Below, piece after piece: positions 46,513-55,765 of a stretch of DNA of 64,000 nucleotides. The notes below the pieces were generated by a model. That model had not been told where the DNA came from, made no database searches, and saw only the letters and a program-made list of their open reading frames with translations. A program made the translations under genes and the position numbers. The stretch is taken from the NCBI RefSeq assembly GCF_025200715.1, contig NZ_CP104143.1, positions 868,001-932,000 of the forward strand. The letters are read 5' to 3'. The DNA comes from Rhizobium sullae (lineage in GTDB: Bacteria; Pseudomonadota; Alphaproteobacteria; Rhizobiales; Rhizobiaceae). Positions within the stretch are counted from its first letter, which is position 1. Each line of letters opens with the position of its first letter.

Positions 46513-48006
46513 ATGGCAGCCAAATTCGATATCTCATTTTCAAAGTCGGCCAAGATCAGCGGCGGACTGAGCATTCTGCTGAAGGCAAGCGACGCCGATT
46601 TGGCTGCGGGAGCCGGGATCGCCGACCCGGCCAGCGTCATCGCTAGGGCCATGAAAATTGCGAAATTCTCGGCAAAACCGGTGAGCACGCTCGATATTGT
46701 CGCCCCCGAAGGCTCGCCGGCCGAACGCCTTATCGTGATCGGTCTCGGCAAGGCCGAAGAACTGACGGCGCATGACTGGCTGAAGGCAGGCGGTACGGCT
46801 GCCTCGAAGATCAAGAGCGTCGAGAAGGCGACCATCTTCATTGATGCCCCAGGCGTTGATATCGATGCAAAGATTGCCGCGGATTTCGCGCTCGGCATTC
46901 TGCTGCGGGGTTACAGCTTCGATACCTACAAGACGAAGAAGACCGACGACGAGGACAAGGCGAACGGCAAGGCAACCAAGGTCACCATCATTACCGCCGC
47001 TGCGGCCGGCGCAACGAAGGCCTTTGCCGATTCTGAAGTTGTCGCCGATGGCGTCAACCTTGCGCGTGATCTCGTGAACGAACCGCCGAACGTGCTCGGC
47101 CCCGTCGAGTTCGCGGCAAAGGCAAAGCAGCTGGAAAAACTCGGCGTCGAGGTCGAAATCCTGACGGAGCGCGAGATGAAGCGTCTCGGCATGGGGGCGT
47201 TGCTCGGCGTCGCCCAAGGTTCCGCTCGTCCGCCGCGCCTTGCCATCATGCAGTGGAAGGGCGGAAAGGCCAAGGAGCGTCCCGTCGCCTTCGTTGGCAA
47301 GGGCGTCGTCTTCGACACCGGCGGCATCTCGATCAAGCCGGCGGCAGGCATGGAGGACATGAAGGGAGACATGGGCGGTGCGGCCGCTGTCACCGGCCTG
47401 ATGCATGTGCTTGCCGCCCGCAAGGCAGCGGTCAATGCCGTCGGTATCATCGGCCTCGTCGAAAACATGCCGGACGGCAATGCCCAGCGCCCGGGCGATA
47501 TCGTCACCTCAATGTCCGGCCAGACGGTCGAGGTCATCAACACTGACGCCGAAGGCCGTCTCGTGCTCTGCGACGCGCTGTGGTATTGCAACGACCGCTT
47601 CAAGCCACAGTTCATGATCAACCTTGCGACGCTGACGGGCGCCGTCGTCGTGGCGCTCGGCAGCGTCCATGCCGGCTTGTTTTCGAACGATGACGCGCTT
47701 GCCAGCCGATTGACGGAGGCCGGCCTCTCCACGAGTGAGAAGGTCTGGCGCATGCCGCTCGGCAAGGAATACGACAAGATGATCGACAGCAAGTTCGCCG
47801 ACATGAAGAACACCGGCGGCCGCTACGCGGGTTCGATCACGGCGGCGCATTTCCTGAAGCGCTTCGTGCAGGACACCCCCTGGGCGCATCTCGATATCGC
47901 CGGCACCGCAATGGGTTCGCCGCTGGATGAGATCAACCAGTCCTGGGGTTCCGGCTTTGGCGTCCGGCTGCTGGATCGCCTCGTGCGCGACCACTACGAA
48001 GCCTGA
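46513..48006 (+). CDS. pepA: Leucyl aminopeptidase
   Basis: 497 residues from MAAKFDISF (46513; GGAGAA upstream); a reading from 46420 adds an unrelated leader. M17 family, binuclear metal enzyme: the [10 protein letters not shown] signature and [22 protein letters not shown] are present, with [17 protein letters not shown] for oligomer contacts. Removes N-terminal residues from peptides and in E. coli also binds DNA at recombination sites. Followed by holC after 8 bases, and divergent from the PAP2 gene. Confidence 0.95.
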   Translation: MAAKFDISFSKSAKISGGLSILLKASDADLAAGAGIADPASVIARAMKIAKFSAKPVSTLDIVAPEGSPAERLIVIGLGKAEELTAHDWLKAGGTAASKIKSVEKATIFIDAPGVDIDAKIAADFALGILLRGYSFDTYKTKKTDDEDKANGKATKVTIITAAAAGATKAFADSEVVADGVNLARDLVNEPPNVLGPVEFAAKAKQLEKLGVEVEILTEREMKRLGMGALLGVAQGSARPPRLAIMQWKGGKAKERPVAFVGKGVVFDTGGISIKPAAGMEDMKGDMGGAAAVTGLMHVLAARKAAVNAVGIIGLVENMPDGNAQRPGDIVTSMSGQTVEVINTDAEGRLVLCDALWYCNDRFKPQFMINLATLTGAVVVALGSVHAGLFSNDDALASRLTEAGLSTSEKVWRMPLGKEYDKMIDSKFADMKNTGGRYAGSITAAHFLKRFVQDTPWAHLDIAGTAMGSPLDEINQSWGSGFGVRLLDRLVRDHYEA

Positions 48007-48014
48007 TCGCGCGC

Positions 48015-48464
48015 ATGACGGAAGTCCTGTTCTATCATCTGACCGAATCCAAGCTGGAAGACGCCCTGCCGCCGCTCGTCGACAAGAGCGTCGGGCGCGG
48101 CTGGCGTGTCGCGATCCAGGTGAAGGAGCCGGCCCGAAGGGACGCGCTCGATGCGCATCTCTGGACGTTCCGTGAAGACAGTTTTCTGCCGCATGGCACG
48201 GATGAGGCTGAACTTGCCGAAGACCAGCCCGTCTTGCTGACGGCATCCGCTGGAAACGCCAACGCCGCGACCGTGCGTTTCGTCGTCGACGCCGCCGAAC
48301 CGCCGCCGGTCGACACCTATGAACGGATCGTCTTCATGTTCGACGGATACGACCAGGAACAACTCGAAGCCGCGCGCGCCCAATGGAAGAAGCTGAAAGG
48401 CGAGGGGCACAGCCTCACCTATTGGCAGCAGACGCCGGAGGGACGCTGGGAGAAGAAGGCCTGA
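48015..48464 (+). CDS. holC: DNA polymerase III subunit chi
   Basis: 149 residues. Opens with TEVLFYHLTESKLEDALPPLVDKS and the WRVAIQV strand typical of HolC; ends in a Lys-rich tail. Chi links the clamp loader (through psi, where present) to single-strand binding protein. The pepA-holC adjacency is conserved in proteobacteria. Confidence 0.9.
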   Translation: MTEVLFYHLTESKLEDALPPLVDKSVGRGWRVAIQVKEPARRDALDAHLWTFREDSFLPHGTDEAELAEDQPVLLTASAGNANAATVRFVVDAAEPPPVDTYERIVFMFDGYDQEQLEAARAQWKKLKGEGHSLTYWQQTPEGRWEKKA

Positions 48465-48474
48465 CCGCCGAAGG

Positions 48475-49026
48475 TCAGGCGAGATCACCGTCCGTTACGA
48501 CTTTGTCGATGAAGGCCTTCTTCGACGCGGTGTAAGCGGCGCGATTTTCGGCATACTTCCGCGCAAGATCGATCTTCAGCTCTTCGTAGGCTTTGACGAG
48601 AGCTGGATTGCTCCGAAGCCTGTCGCGGAAAAGAATATTCCGCTTCCAGTTATAACCGTTATGTTCGACGATATGGGCGAGATGCGTACGCGTTTCGCCC
48701 TTGATGCCGCGGCCGAAGATGTGATCGTTGGGCACGACGTCTGCTCCAGCATAGTCGTAGCCGATCCGCTCCATCGGTCCGATACAGGTCGCCCCGTCTT
48801 CGAAACGTCTGATGCCGATCAGAATGTCGATGATTGGTTTTGCTTTGATCGCCGGGATGGCGGTGCTGCCGAAATGCTGGATGTCGAGCGCCAGAGATCC
48901 GAGCGCACCTCGGATTCTAACCTCTTCCAGCGCATAGGCTTTCTGCCATCTCGCGTCGGGAGCGGCGAGCGTGACGGTCAGATGCCGCACGCCCAATCCA
49001 AAAGACTCGTCTTGCTCCTGCGGCAT
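48475..49026 (-). CDS. GrpB-family (UPF0157) protein
   Basis: 183 residues. GrpB signature regions VTLAAPDARW, IQHFGSTAIPAIKAKPIIDILIG and FRDRLRSNPALVKAYEELK are all visible. The fold resembles nucleotidyltransferases, and members include coenzyme A or dephospho-CoA-linked and unknown functions. I cannot assign an activity. It converges on holC with an 10-base gap. Confidence 0.85.
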   Translation of the reverse strand: MPQEQDESFGLGVRHLTVTLAAPDARWQKAYALEEVRIRGALGSLALDIQHFGSTAIPAIKAKPIIDILIGIRRFEDGATCIGPMERIGYDYAGADVVPNDHIFGRGIKGETRTHLAHIVEHNGYNWKRNILFRDRLRSNPALVKAYEELKIDLARKYAENRAAYTASKKAFIDKVVTDGDLA

Positions 49027-49109
49027 GGTATTGGACGTCCTTGGCGAGGGTCGATCTCGTCACTCTAACATTCAACGGCCGGTTTGGCATCTGGCCGGCG
49101 ATCTGCCGG

Positions 49110-50036
49110 TCAGTCGTGAAACGCCTCGACGAACTTCCGCTTGCCGAGCATGAAAGCATCGGCGACGTGGCGCAGCGGCGCGAGATCGACGTCGGATTTG
49201 CCCGCCTTGACGATTTCCGCAAAGCGCCGGTAGAGCTGAGGATATTCCTCCTCCGGCGCGGAGAATCTCAGCTCGCCGTTGACGGAGAGTTTCGATCCGC
49301 CTTCCGTAAGCTCCATCGTCCCGGCTGCCGTCTCGGCGATGATGTCCCAGCTCTGCTTTCCGGTCTGGCGCCAGTCGAATTCACCGTGAACCGGAACGTT
49401 GTCCGCATTCTTGAAATGCAGGTCGGCGGCAATCGGCGCGTCGCGGTTTTCCGGGAACTCCAGCGTGGCGCTCGTCAGGAAGATCGCCTTCGGCAGGATA
49501 TGGGTGACGATCGACAGGGCATTGATGCCGGGATCGAAAACGCCAAGCCCACCGGCCTGCCAGATCCAGTCCTGGTTCGGATGCCAGTGGCGCACGTCCT
49601 CCTTCCAGACGACGTGAACGCTTTCGATCTTGGTCGAGGCGAGGAATGCTCTCGCGGCCTCGACCGCAGCCGCGTAACGTGAATGCCAGCTTGCAAACAG
49701 CGAGACGCCCTTTTCGGCCGCCAGCGCTTCGAGGTCGGCGACCTCGCTCAATGTCGCGCCCGGCGGCTTTTCGAGGAAGACATGCTTGCCGGCGGAAAGC
49801 GCTTTATGGGCTGCCTCGTAGCGATATTGCGGCGGCATGCAAAGCGACACCGCATCGATCGCCGGCACCGCGTCGAGCATGGCTTCTATGGACGTGAAGC
49901 TCTGGACGCCATCGACGGTGCCGTGGCGGCTCGCCGTCGCGACAAGCTTGAAATCCGGGTTCTTGGCGATCGAGGGAAGGTGCTGGTCGCGGACGATCTT
50001 GCCGACGCCGACGATGGCGAGGTTGATGGGTGACAT
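49110..50036 (-). CDS. Gfo/Idh/MocA-family oxidoreductase, D-galactose 1-dehydrogenase-like
   Basis: 308 residues from MSPINLAIVGVGKIVRDQH (50036). Rossmann NAD(P)-binding GVGKIV, then EKPPGATLSEV with the catalytic Lys of the family. The N-terminus and length closely resemble rhizobial galactose 1-dehydrogenase (galactose oxidation feeding the De Ley-Doudoroff path), but sugar specificity is inferred by resemblance only. It stands alone on the minus strand. Confidence 0.8.
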   Translation of the reverse strand: MSPINLAIVGVGKIVRDQHLPSIAKNPDFKLVATASRHGTVDGVQSFTSIEAMLDAVPAIDAVSLCMPPQYRYEAAHKALSAGKHVFLEKPPGATLSEVADLEALAAEKGVSLFASWHSRYAAAVEAARAFLASTKIESVHVVWKEDVRHWHPNQDWIWQAGGLGVFDPGINALSIVTHILPKAIFLTSATLEFPENRDAPIAADLHFKNADNVPVHGEFDWRQTGKQSWDIIAETAAGTMELTEGGSKLSVNGELRFSAPEEEYPQLYRRFAEIVKAGKSDVDLAPLRHVADAFMLGKRKFVEAFHD

Positions 50037-50154
50037 GGGATAAAGCTCGCGTTCGGTGTTTCGCTCAAAAGTATGATTTATTGCGCGGTGTTTTATCAGA
50101 ATGTTACCGCCGGGCAAGCGGCGTTGTCACCTGCAGATCGACAAGGCGCTGCGG

Positions 50155-52038
50155 TTAGCCCGCCATGGCGTCCTCATATTCGGCGGAAAGCTCGAGCCAC
50201 TGCTCTTCGGAGGCTGCGAGTTTTGCTGCTGCCTCGCCACGCTGCTTGACTTTCTCGCTGGCCTTTGCCGGTGTCTTTTCGTAGAGCGCCGGATCGGCAA
50301 GCTCGGCATCGAGAGCCTGAATCTGTTTCTCCAGCTTCGCCGTCAAGGATTCGATTTCGTTGATCTTTTTCCTAAGCGGTGCAAGCGAGGCACGTTTGCC
50401 GGCATTCGCCTTGCGCTGATCCGCCTTGGAGGACGCTTCGTCATTCAGCTCAGGCTTTTCGTCTTTTTTTTTGCCCGAAGAGACAACGAGGTTGCGGTAT
50501 TCCTCCATATCGCCGTCGAAATCCGAAACCGTGCCGTTGTTGACCAGCCAGAGACGGTCGACCGTCGCCTCGATGAGATGGCGGTCGTGCGAGATGAGAA
50601 TGACGGCGCCATCGTAGTCGTTAAGCGCTTCTATCAATGCGCGGCGGCTGTCGATGTCCAGGTGGTTGGTCGGCTCGTCAAGGATGAGCAGGTTCGGCGC
50701 GTGGAATGCGGCAAGCCCCATCAGCAGGCGAGCCTTCTCGCCGCCGGAGAGATCCTTGGCGGCGGTCGACATCTTTTCCGTCGAAAGCCCCATCTGCGCA
50801 ACACGGGCGCGCACCTTGGCCTCGGGCGCCGCGGGCATCAGGCGGCGCACATGCGCGACCGGCGAGTCGTCGGGAACGAGATCGTCGAGCTGGTGCTGGG
50901 CGAAAAAGCCGATCTTCAGGCTGGGTGCGAGTTTAATGTCGCCGCTTTCGGCCGAAAGCCGACCGGCGATGAATTTCGCGAAGGTCGACTTGCCGTTGCC
51001 GTTGGAGCCGAGCAGCGCGATGCGGTCGTCGTTGTCGATGCGGAGGCTGATGCTCTTGAGGATTGGCTTGCCCGGTTCATAACCGACGGCGCCGCCCTGG
51101 ATCGCGACGATCGGCGACGCGGGCTGCTTTTCCGGCTCCGGGAAAGTAATCGGCTGGACGTGACTTTCGATCACTGCGGCGACGGTGCCCATGCGCTCGA
51201 GCGCCTTGACGCGGCTCTGTGCCTGGCGCGCCTTGGAAGCCTTTGCCTTGAAGCGGTCGATAAAGCTCTGCAGATGCTTGCGCGCGGCTTCGTTCTTGGC
51301 CTTCGCTTTTGTCTGCAGTTCGTCAGCTTCCGCCTTTTGCCGCTCGAATTGATCATAGCCGCCGCGGTAGAAGGTCAGCTTCTTCTGGTCGAGATGGATG
51401 ATCGAATTGACGGCGTTGTTCAGAAGGTCCCGGTCATGGCTGATGATGATGACCGTATGCGGATAGCGCCGCACATAGTCTTCCAGCCAGAGCGTGCCTT
51501 CGAGGTCGAGATAGTTCGTCGGCTCGTCGAGAAGCAGCAGATCCGGTTCGGCAAAGAGCACCGAGGCAAGGGCAACGCGCATGCGCCAGCCGCCGGAGAA
51601 CGCCGAGGCCGGGCGCTGCTGGGCCTCCTGGTCGAAGCCGAGACCCGCGAGAATGCTCGCCGCGCGCGCCTCCGCCGAATGCGCGTCGATGTCGACAAGG
51701 CGCATCTGGATTTCCGCAATGCGATGCGGATCGGTCGCGGTCTCGGATTCGACAAGAAGCGCTGCGCGCTCCTTGTCGGCGGAAAGGACGATGTCGATCA
51801 GCGAATCTTCCGTGCCCGGCGCCTCCTGCGCCACCTGGCCGATACGGGCGTTCTTCGGTATGGAAACCAAGCCCGTCTCCGCGCCGAGATCGCCGGTGAT
51901 GATCCTGAAGAGCGTGGATTTGCCCGCGCCGTTGCGCCCCACAAGGCCAGCCTTCGTGCCCGCGGGAAGCGTGACGCTGGCATTGTCGAGGAGAAGGCGC
52001 CCGGCGATGCGGGCGGAGATGTCGGTAATCGTGATCAT
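50155..52038 (-). CDS. ABC-F family ATPase
   Basis: 627 residues with two fused ATPase domains and no membrane segments. Walker A GRNGAGKSTLF and GSNGNGKSTFAK; signature FSGGWRMRV and LSGGEKARL; an inter-domain linker rich in charged residues and a C-terminal coiled coil (EIESLTAKLEKQIQALDAEL). The two C-terminal helices resemble Uup/YheS-type ribosome-associated members. ABC-F proteins modulate translation or give ribosome protection; I see no resistance-specific features. Confidence 0.87.
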   Translation of the reverse strand: MITITDISARIAGRLLLDNASVTLPAGTKAGLVGRNGAGKSTLFRIITGDLGAETGLVSIPKNARIGQVAQEAPGTEDSLIDIVLSADKERAALLVESETATDPHRIAEIQMRLVDIDAHSAEARAASILAGLGFDQEAQQRPASAFSGGWRMRVALASVLFAEPDLLLLDEPTNYLDLEGTLWLEDYVRRYPHTVIIISHDRDLLNNAVNSIIHLDQKKLTFYRGGYDQFERQKAEADELQTKAKAKNEAARKHLQSFIDRFKAKASKARQAQSRVKALERMGTVAAVIESHVQPITFPEPEKQPASPIVAIQGGAVGYEPGKPILKSISLRIDNDDRIALLGSNGNGKSTFAKFIAGRLSAESGDIKLAPSLKIGFFAQHQLDDLVPDDSPVAHVRRLMPAAPEAKVRARVAQMGLSTEKMSTAAKDLSGGEKARLLMGLAAFHAPNLLILDEPTNHLDIDSRRALIEALNDYDGAVILISHDRHLIEATVDRLWLVNNGTVSDFDGDMEEYRNLVVSSGKKKDEKPELNDEASSKADQRKANAGKRASLAPLRKKINEIESLTAKLEKQIQALDAELADPALYEKTPAKASEKVKQRGEAAAKLAASEEQWLELSAEYEDAMAG

Positions 52039-52087
52039 GCGCGGCGTTTTGGCCGAAAGCCGCGATCAAGGCAAGACCGTGCGCGTA

Positions 52088-53134
52088 TTAGCGGCCGAAA
52101 GCTTGTACAGGCTGGCGGCGATTGGACTGGGCGGCAAGAAGCGCGACACGGGCATTGGCCTCCAGTTGCGCGGGCGTTGCCGCGTCGGAACTCAGCGCGA
52201 TACCGAGAGAAATGGTGAGCCTGCCGGGATCGCCTTTGTCGGAGGTCGCGAAAACCATGTTGTCCTCCACCGAGTGGCGCAGCCGCTCGGCGATCGCCAG
52301 CGCTTCGCGCATACCCACATTGGCAAACAGGAAGCCGAACTCGTCACCTTCGGTGCGCGAGACATGGTCGTTCTTCTTGATGGACTTGCGGAAAAGGTCG
52401 GCGAGCTTCTTCATCAGCTTGTTGCCCGCCTGCACGCCATATTTGGCATTCAACTGCTTGAAGTCGTCGATATCGACCATGATTAGCGCACTGCCGGCGA
52501 CGCCTTCCTTGAGCTCGTAAAGTTCGCCGATCGCCTTCGTCAGCGCGATGCGGTTTGGCAGGCCCGTCAGCGCATCCGTCACCGATGCTGATTGCACGGC
52601 GGACATCCCGCGCTCCAGCATCTCGATGCGTTCGGCATCGGCAAGCAGCTTGACCTCGAGTCCCGCTTCGGACGAAAGCACGCTCGTGAGCGATGCCGCG
52701 AGGAATTCCATCTCGCTCATGAATGCTGCAAGACTCTGGTCGCCATTGCCGGAGATCGATTCCAGCAGGGCCTCCGCGGCGCGCAAAAAGGCGTGCTTCT
52801 GCCTGACGCCATCCGCCAGCCGTTCGGCGGCTTCCCGAAGGAGTTTGCCAGCTTCGCTGCCGGCGGCTTCCGCGGCAAGCCCGCAATGGCTGACGAGGCG
52901 ATACTGCAGGCCGAGTGCATCGAGCTTCGCCTGCTGCGGATGGGAGCCGAGTGCTGCGATGTCGCTGGCAAGCGCCGCATTGTGACCGGCAACCGCCTCG
53001 TACAGCAGTTCGTAGTTCCGCGGCAGGCCGGCAATGCTCAGCCGCGCCATGTGCTGCGCGATCTTCTGGGTATCGGTTAAGGGAGCAGGGCGGGCGCCCT
53101 CGTGCTGCATTGCATTTCTAGTTGCATTCTGCAT
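52088..53134 (-). CDS. GGDEF-domain protein with variant EGDEF motif
   Basis: 348 residues, no membrane segments. The N-terminal 170 residues are helical and lack a named sensor domain. The GGDEF domain begins at SVTDALTGLPNR (Asp187), with DIDDFKQLN and the active site at 262-266 reading EGDEF rather than GGDEF. The missing first Gly may reduce or abolish cyclic di-GMP synthesis, so a receptor role is possible; no RxxD inhibitory site was identified. Stands between the ABC-F gene and a GST. Confidence 0.88.
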   Translation of the reverse strand: MQNATRNAMQHEGARPAPLTDTQKIAQHMARLSIAGLPRNYELLYEAVAGHNAALASDIAALGSHPQQAKLDALGLQYRLVSHCGLAAEAAGSEAGKLLREAAERLADGVRQKHAFLRAAEALLESISGNGDQSLAAFMSEMEFLAASLTSVLSSEAGLEVKLLADAERIEMLERGMSAVQSASVTDALTGLPNRIALTKAIGELYELKEGVAGSALIMVDIDDFKQLNAKYGVQAGNKLMKKLADLFRKSIKKNDHVSRTEGDEFGFLFANVGMREALAIAERLRHSVEDNMVFATSDKGDPGRLTISLGIALSSDAATPAQLEANARVALLAAQSNRRQPVQAFGR

Positions 53135-53376
53135 GACGGTCCCTCGCTGTGCCAGCGCTATCCGGCTGCGGCCTTGAGCTCCACTATCCCGTCAATATTT
53201 TAAAATATCTTGAATTTTCAGTGGTTTTGTCTCGCTTATTACGGATCGCTGAAATGAAGTTAATGCAACCTTGAAGCGCTGCAACTCGAAACAATGGCGC
53301 CCATGAAATTTCCTGATTTGATCGCGGCCAGCATCTGTCGTGAAATGCAAAACCGAAACCCCTTTTGAAAAGGCAG
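53135..53376. promoter_or_regulatory. Divergent promoter region between GGDEF protein and GST
   Basis: 242 bases between the divergent GGDEF and GST genes. It includes an AT-rich stretch near 53195-53225 (TATTTTAAAATATCTTGAA), containing the short palindrome TATTTTAAAATA, that could be a promoter or binding site. No gene seen. Confidence 0.35.
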
Positions 53377-53379
53377 ATG

Positions 53380-54069
53380 ATGACCAGAGCGCTCTATTCC
53401 CTGTGCGGTGCCGACCCGCAGAATTTCTTTTCCCCGCATTGCTGGAAAGCTGTCATGGCGCTGGCCCACAAGGGGCTGAGTTTCGAGGAGATTCCGACGA
53501 CCTATGCCCGAATCCGCCAGATCGGCGGCGGTTTTTCGCCGACGGTTCCTGTGCTGGAGGACAACGGCCGTCTGGTCTCCGACAGCTTTGCAATTGCCCT
53601 TTATCTGGAGGAGGCCTATCCGGATCGTCCCTCGCTTTTCAGGGGCGAGGGCGGCAAGGCGCTGTCGCGCATGGTTGAAGGCTACTCCCAGATGGTGGTC
53701 CACACCGCGATCATGCGCATCGCGCTGCTCGACATTCATGCGGTTCTCGATGAAGGCGATAAGGCCTATTTCCGCGAAAGCCGCGAGCAGCGGCTCGGTA
53801 AGACACTGGAGGAGATCGCCGCCGATCGCGAGGCGGAAAAGGCCGCATTCCCGGCTAAGCTCGAGCCCATACGGCATATGCTGAAGTTCCAGCCTTTCAT
53901 CGGTGGCGAGAGCCCGCTCTTTGCCGATTACATCGTCTTTGGTGCGGTGCAGTGGCTGCGTGTCGTCGCCGGTCTTTCCATGCTTGCCGCGGACGATCCG
54001 GTGATGACGTGGTTCGAGCGCTGCCTTGATCTGCATGAGGGCAGGGGCCGCACTATGACAGCGGCGTGA
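53380..54069 (+). CDS. Glutathione S-transferase family protein
   Basis: About 229 residues. N-terminal thioredoxin fold begins TRALYSLCGADPQNFFSPHC, with the cis-Pro segment SPTVPVLEDNG and the ALYLEEAYP helix, then an all-helical C-domain. Start at 53380 sits 6 bases after AAGG; an adjacent ATG at 53377 is equally in frame. The Cys or Ser at residue 8-19 may be the thiol-activating residue. Substrate not predicted. Followed by a weak terminator and ndk. Confidence 0.85.
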   Translation: MTRALYSLCGADPQNFFSPHCWKAVMALAHKGLSFEEIPTTYARIRQIGGGFSPTVPVLEDNGRLVSDSFAIALYLEEAYPDRPSLFRGEGGKALSRMVEGYSQMVVHTAIMRIALLDIHAVLDEGDKAYFRESREQRLGKTLEEIAADREAEKAAFPAKLEPIRHMLKFQPFIGGESPLFADYIVFGAVQWLRVVAGLSMLAADDPVMTWFERCLDLHEGRGRTMTAA

Positions 54070-54101
54070 AATTGCCGCGTCCCCCTTGTTTTCGGGGCTG
54101 C

Positions 54102-54125
54102 GGGCGGGTAAAGACCGCCCACTTT
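54102..54125 (+). terminator. Likely terminator between GST and ndk
   Basis: GGGCGG (54102-54107), loop GTAAAGA-like, CCGCCC (54115-54120), followed by ACTTTTC. Short stem, modest T-run. Confidence 0.5.
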
Positions 54126-54152
54126 TCCCGCTAAACCAGAGGATTTGACCCA

Positions 54153-54575
54153 ATGGCGATTGAACGCACCTTTTCGATGATCAAGCCGGACGCAACGAAG
54201 CGCAACCTGACGGGCGCTATCACCAAGATGCTGGAAGATGCCGGCCTGCGCGTCGTTGCTTCCAAGCGTGTCTGGATGAGCAAGCGCGAAGCTGAGGGCT
54301 TCTATGCCGTTCACAAAGAGCGTCCGTTCTTCGGCGAACTCGTCGAAACCATGACCTCTGGCCCGACCGTCGTTCAGGTTCTCGAAGGGGAAGATGCTAT
54401 CCTCAAGAACCGCGAAATCATGGGTGCGACGAACCCGGCAAACGCTGACGAAGGCACGATCCGTAAGGTCCATGCTCTTTCGATCGGCGAAAACTCCGTG
54501 CACGGATCCGACGCTCCGGAAACGGCTGCCCAGGAAATCAAGTACTGGTTCTCCGACACTGAAATCGTCGGCTGA
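54153..54575 (+). CDS. ndk: Nucleoside diphosphate kinase
   Basis: 140 residues. Transfers phosphate from ATP to NDPs through phosphohistidine. [13 protein letters not shown] near the N-terminus and the active-site His117 in [12 protein letters not shown] are present. GAGGA lies before the ATG. Ends with a strong terminator shared with the convergent lipoprotein gene. Confidence 0.97.
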   Translation: MAIERTFSMIKPDATKRNLTGAITKMLEDAGLRVVASKRVWMSKREAEGFYAVHKERPFFGELVETMTSGPTVVQVLEGEDAILKNREIMGATNPANADEGTIRKVHALSIGENSVHGSDAPETAAQEIKYWFSDTEIVG

Positions 54576-54620
54576 ATCGGAAGCTCAGCCGTAAGGCTGA
54601 AGCCTTTGAAATGACTCTCG

Positions 54621-54646
54621 AAAGCCGGGGCCTCGCTCCGGCTTTT
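54621..54646. terminator. Terminator after ndk
   Basis: AAAGCCGG (54621-54628), loop, CCGGCTTT (54638-54645), with TT following on the plus strand. Sits between ndk and the convergent lipoprotein stop at 54650. Confidence 0.8.
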
Positions 54647-54649
54647 TCA

Positions 54650-55156
54650 TTATACCGCGGGACACTTGTCGGCATTGCTGAAGTCGGTCGTTCCGTCCGG
54701 CTTGAAGACCTCCGGGTTCTGCGTATAGAGCGGCCCGACGACGAGCGGCTTGCTCGGCAGCACCGACTGATCTACGTCCGAGACCAACTGCGTCTTCAAC
54801 TCCTGCAGCGTCGTACCCTCGGCATCGACAAGGCGGATATTAACGGAATAGGGCCTGTCCTTGCGGACGCAGTGCAGGCTCGGGCTCTGCAGCGTGATCT
54901 TGTCCCAGGCCGGGAAGACTTTCTCCTTGAGGATGATCGGATCGCCGCCGGCCGGATTCTCGAATTCCGCGATCGCCACGGTGCCGTCTGGAATAGGCGA
55001 TGTCTTCTTGAGCGTGACGAGATAGGTGGCGGTCGCGACGCGGTAGTTGAACACGAACATGTGGCCGCTGACTTCGACCATCTTTTCCATTTTGCGCTGA
55101 CACCCGGCAATCAGCACCGCACCCAGCGCCAGCGCCGTAACGGCCTTGATCTTCAT
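54650..55156 (-). CDS. Lipoprotein-like envelope protein of unknown function
   Basis: 168 residues from ATG 55156, which overlaps the CGNR stop (ATGA), a strong argument for the start and for co-translation. Type II signal peptide: LGAVLIAGC lipobox with Cys19, after a short Lys-containing n-region. The mature chain has no recognised domain (SLHCVRKDRPYSVNIRLVDAEG and FKPDGTTDFSNADKC, containing two further Cys). I do not know its function. The CGNR partner suggests it may be regulated together. Confidence 0.72.
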   Translation of the reverse strand: MKIKAVTALALGAVLIAGCQRKMEKMVEVSGHMFVFNYRVATATYLVTLKKTSPIPDGTVAIAEFENPAGGDPIILKEKVFPAWDKITLQSPSLHCVRKDRPYSVNIRLVDAEGTTLQELKTQLVSDVDQSVLPSKPLVVGPLYTQNPEVFKPDGTTDFSNADKCPAV

Positions 55157-55701
55157 GTCGCCTCCTCCTCCTTCTTCCTGCGGTAGTGCCGGCTCGCCTT
55201 GGCGCGGTTGCCGCAGACGGCCATGTCGCACCAGGCACGGCTTTTGTTCTTGCTGCGATCGATGAACAGCCAGCCGCAATTGCGGCATATCTTCATGCGC
55301 TCTGGATCGGGCATAGCAATGAGCCGAAGCACCGAATGCGCGGTCGCGGCGTCGAGCCCGTTGGGCTTTGCATCGCGCAGCGTCACGGCAAGTGTTTCGA
55401 GCAGTTCCGCGAGAAGACGATCGTCGTTGCCGGTCAGCACCTTCTGCCGGAAATAGCGGTCTGTCGCCTCACGCAGCGCAATGAAGTTCGGCCTGTTTTC
55501 CGGAGCCACCGGCAGCACGTCGCCGAAAAGCGCGCGCTCGGCGCAGAATTTTGCCGCCGCTAGCGGAAAACTCTCCAGCTGTTCACCTGCTGCAAAACGG
55601 TCGATGCGGCGTGATGTACTATGGCGCAGAACGACGCTGTTGGCGACATCCAGCGCCAGCGCGCCGCTGGAAAAACGATGTGCGGTCCAGGCAAAGGTCA
55701 T
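55153..55701 (-). CDS. CGNR zinc-finger (ABATE-type) transcriptional regulator
   Basis: 182 residues. N-terminal ABATE-like domain (LDVANSVVLR, LRDAKPNGLDAATAHSVL) and a C-terminal CGNR zinc finger with Cys139, Cys142, Cys158 and Cys163 (CRNCGWLFIDRS...WCDMAVCGNRAKASRHYRR). The family is believed to bind DNA as ligand-responsive regulators. Six bases upstream of its ATG is a perfect 17-bp-arm palindrome that is likely its operator, placed so as to control both itself and the divergent permease. Coupled to the lipoprotein downstream. Confidence 0.86.
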   Translation of the reverse strand: MTFAWTAHRFSSGALALDVANSVVLRHSTSRRIDRFAAGEQLESFPLAAAKFCAERALFGDVLPVAPENRPNFIALREATDRYFRQKVLTGNDDRLLAELLETLAVTLRDAKPNGLDAATAHSVLRLIAMPDPERMKICRNCGWLFIDRSKNKSRAWCDMAVCGNRAKASRHYRRKKEEEAT

Positions 55702-55706
55702 GGTGA

Positions 55707-55744
55707 AAATATAACTGGCAAAATGGTTTTTGCCAGTTATATTT
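55707..55744. promoter_or_regulatory. Perfect palindrome, likely CGNR operator
   Basis: AAATATAACTGGCAAAA at 55707-55723, spacer TGGT, and its exact complement TTTTGCCAGTTATATTT at 55728-55744. It occupies the divergent promoter region between the CGNR gene (ATG ends at 55699) and the LivH-like gene (ATG at 55766). Perfect 17-bp arms with a small spacer are typical of a repressor operator, though an RNA hairpin or terminator-like role for either side is possible. Confidence 0.7.
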
Positions 55745-55765
55745 GCAAAGGGTCCGGAGTTCTCG

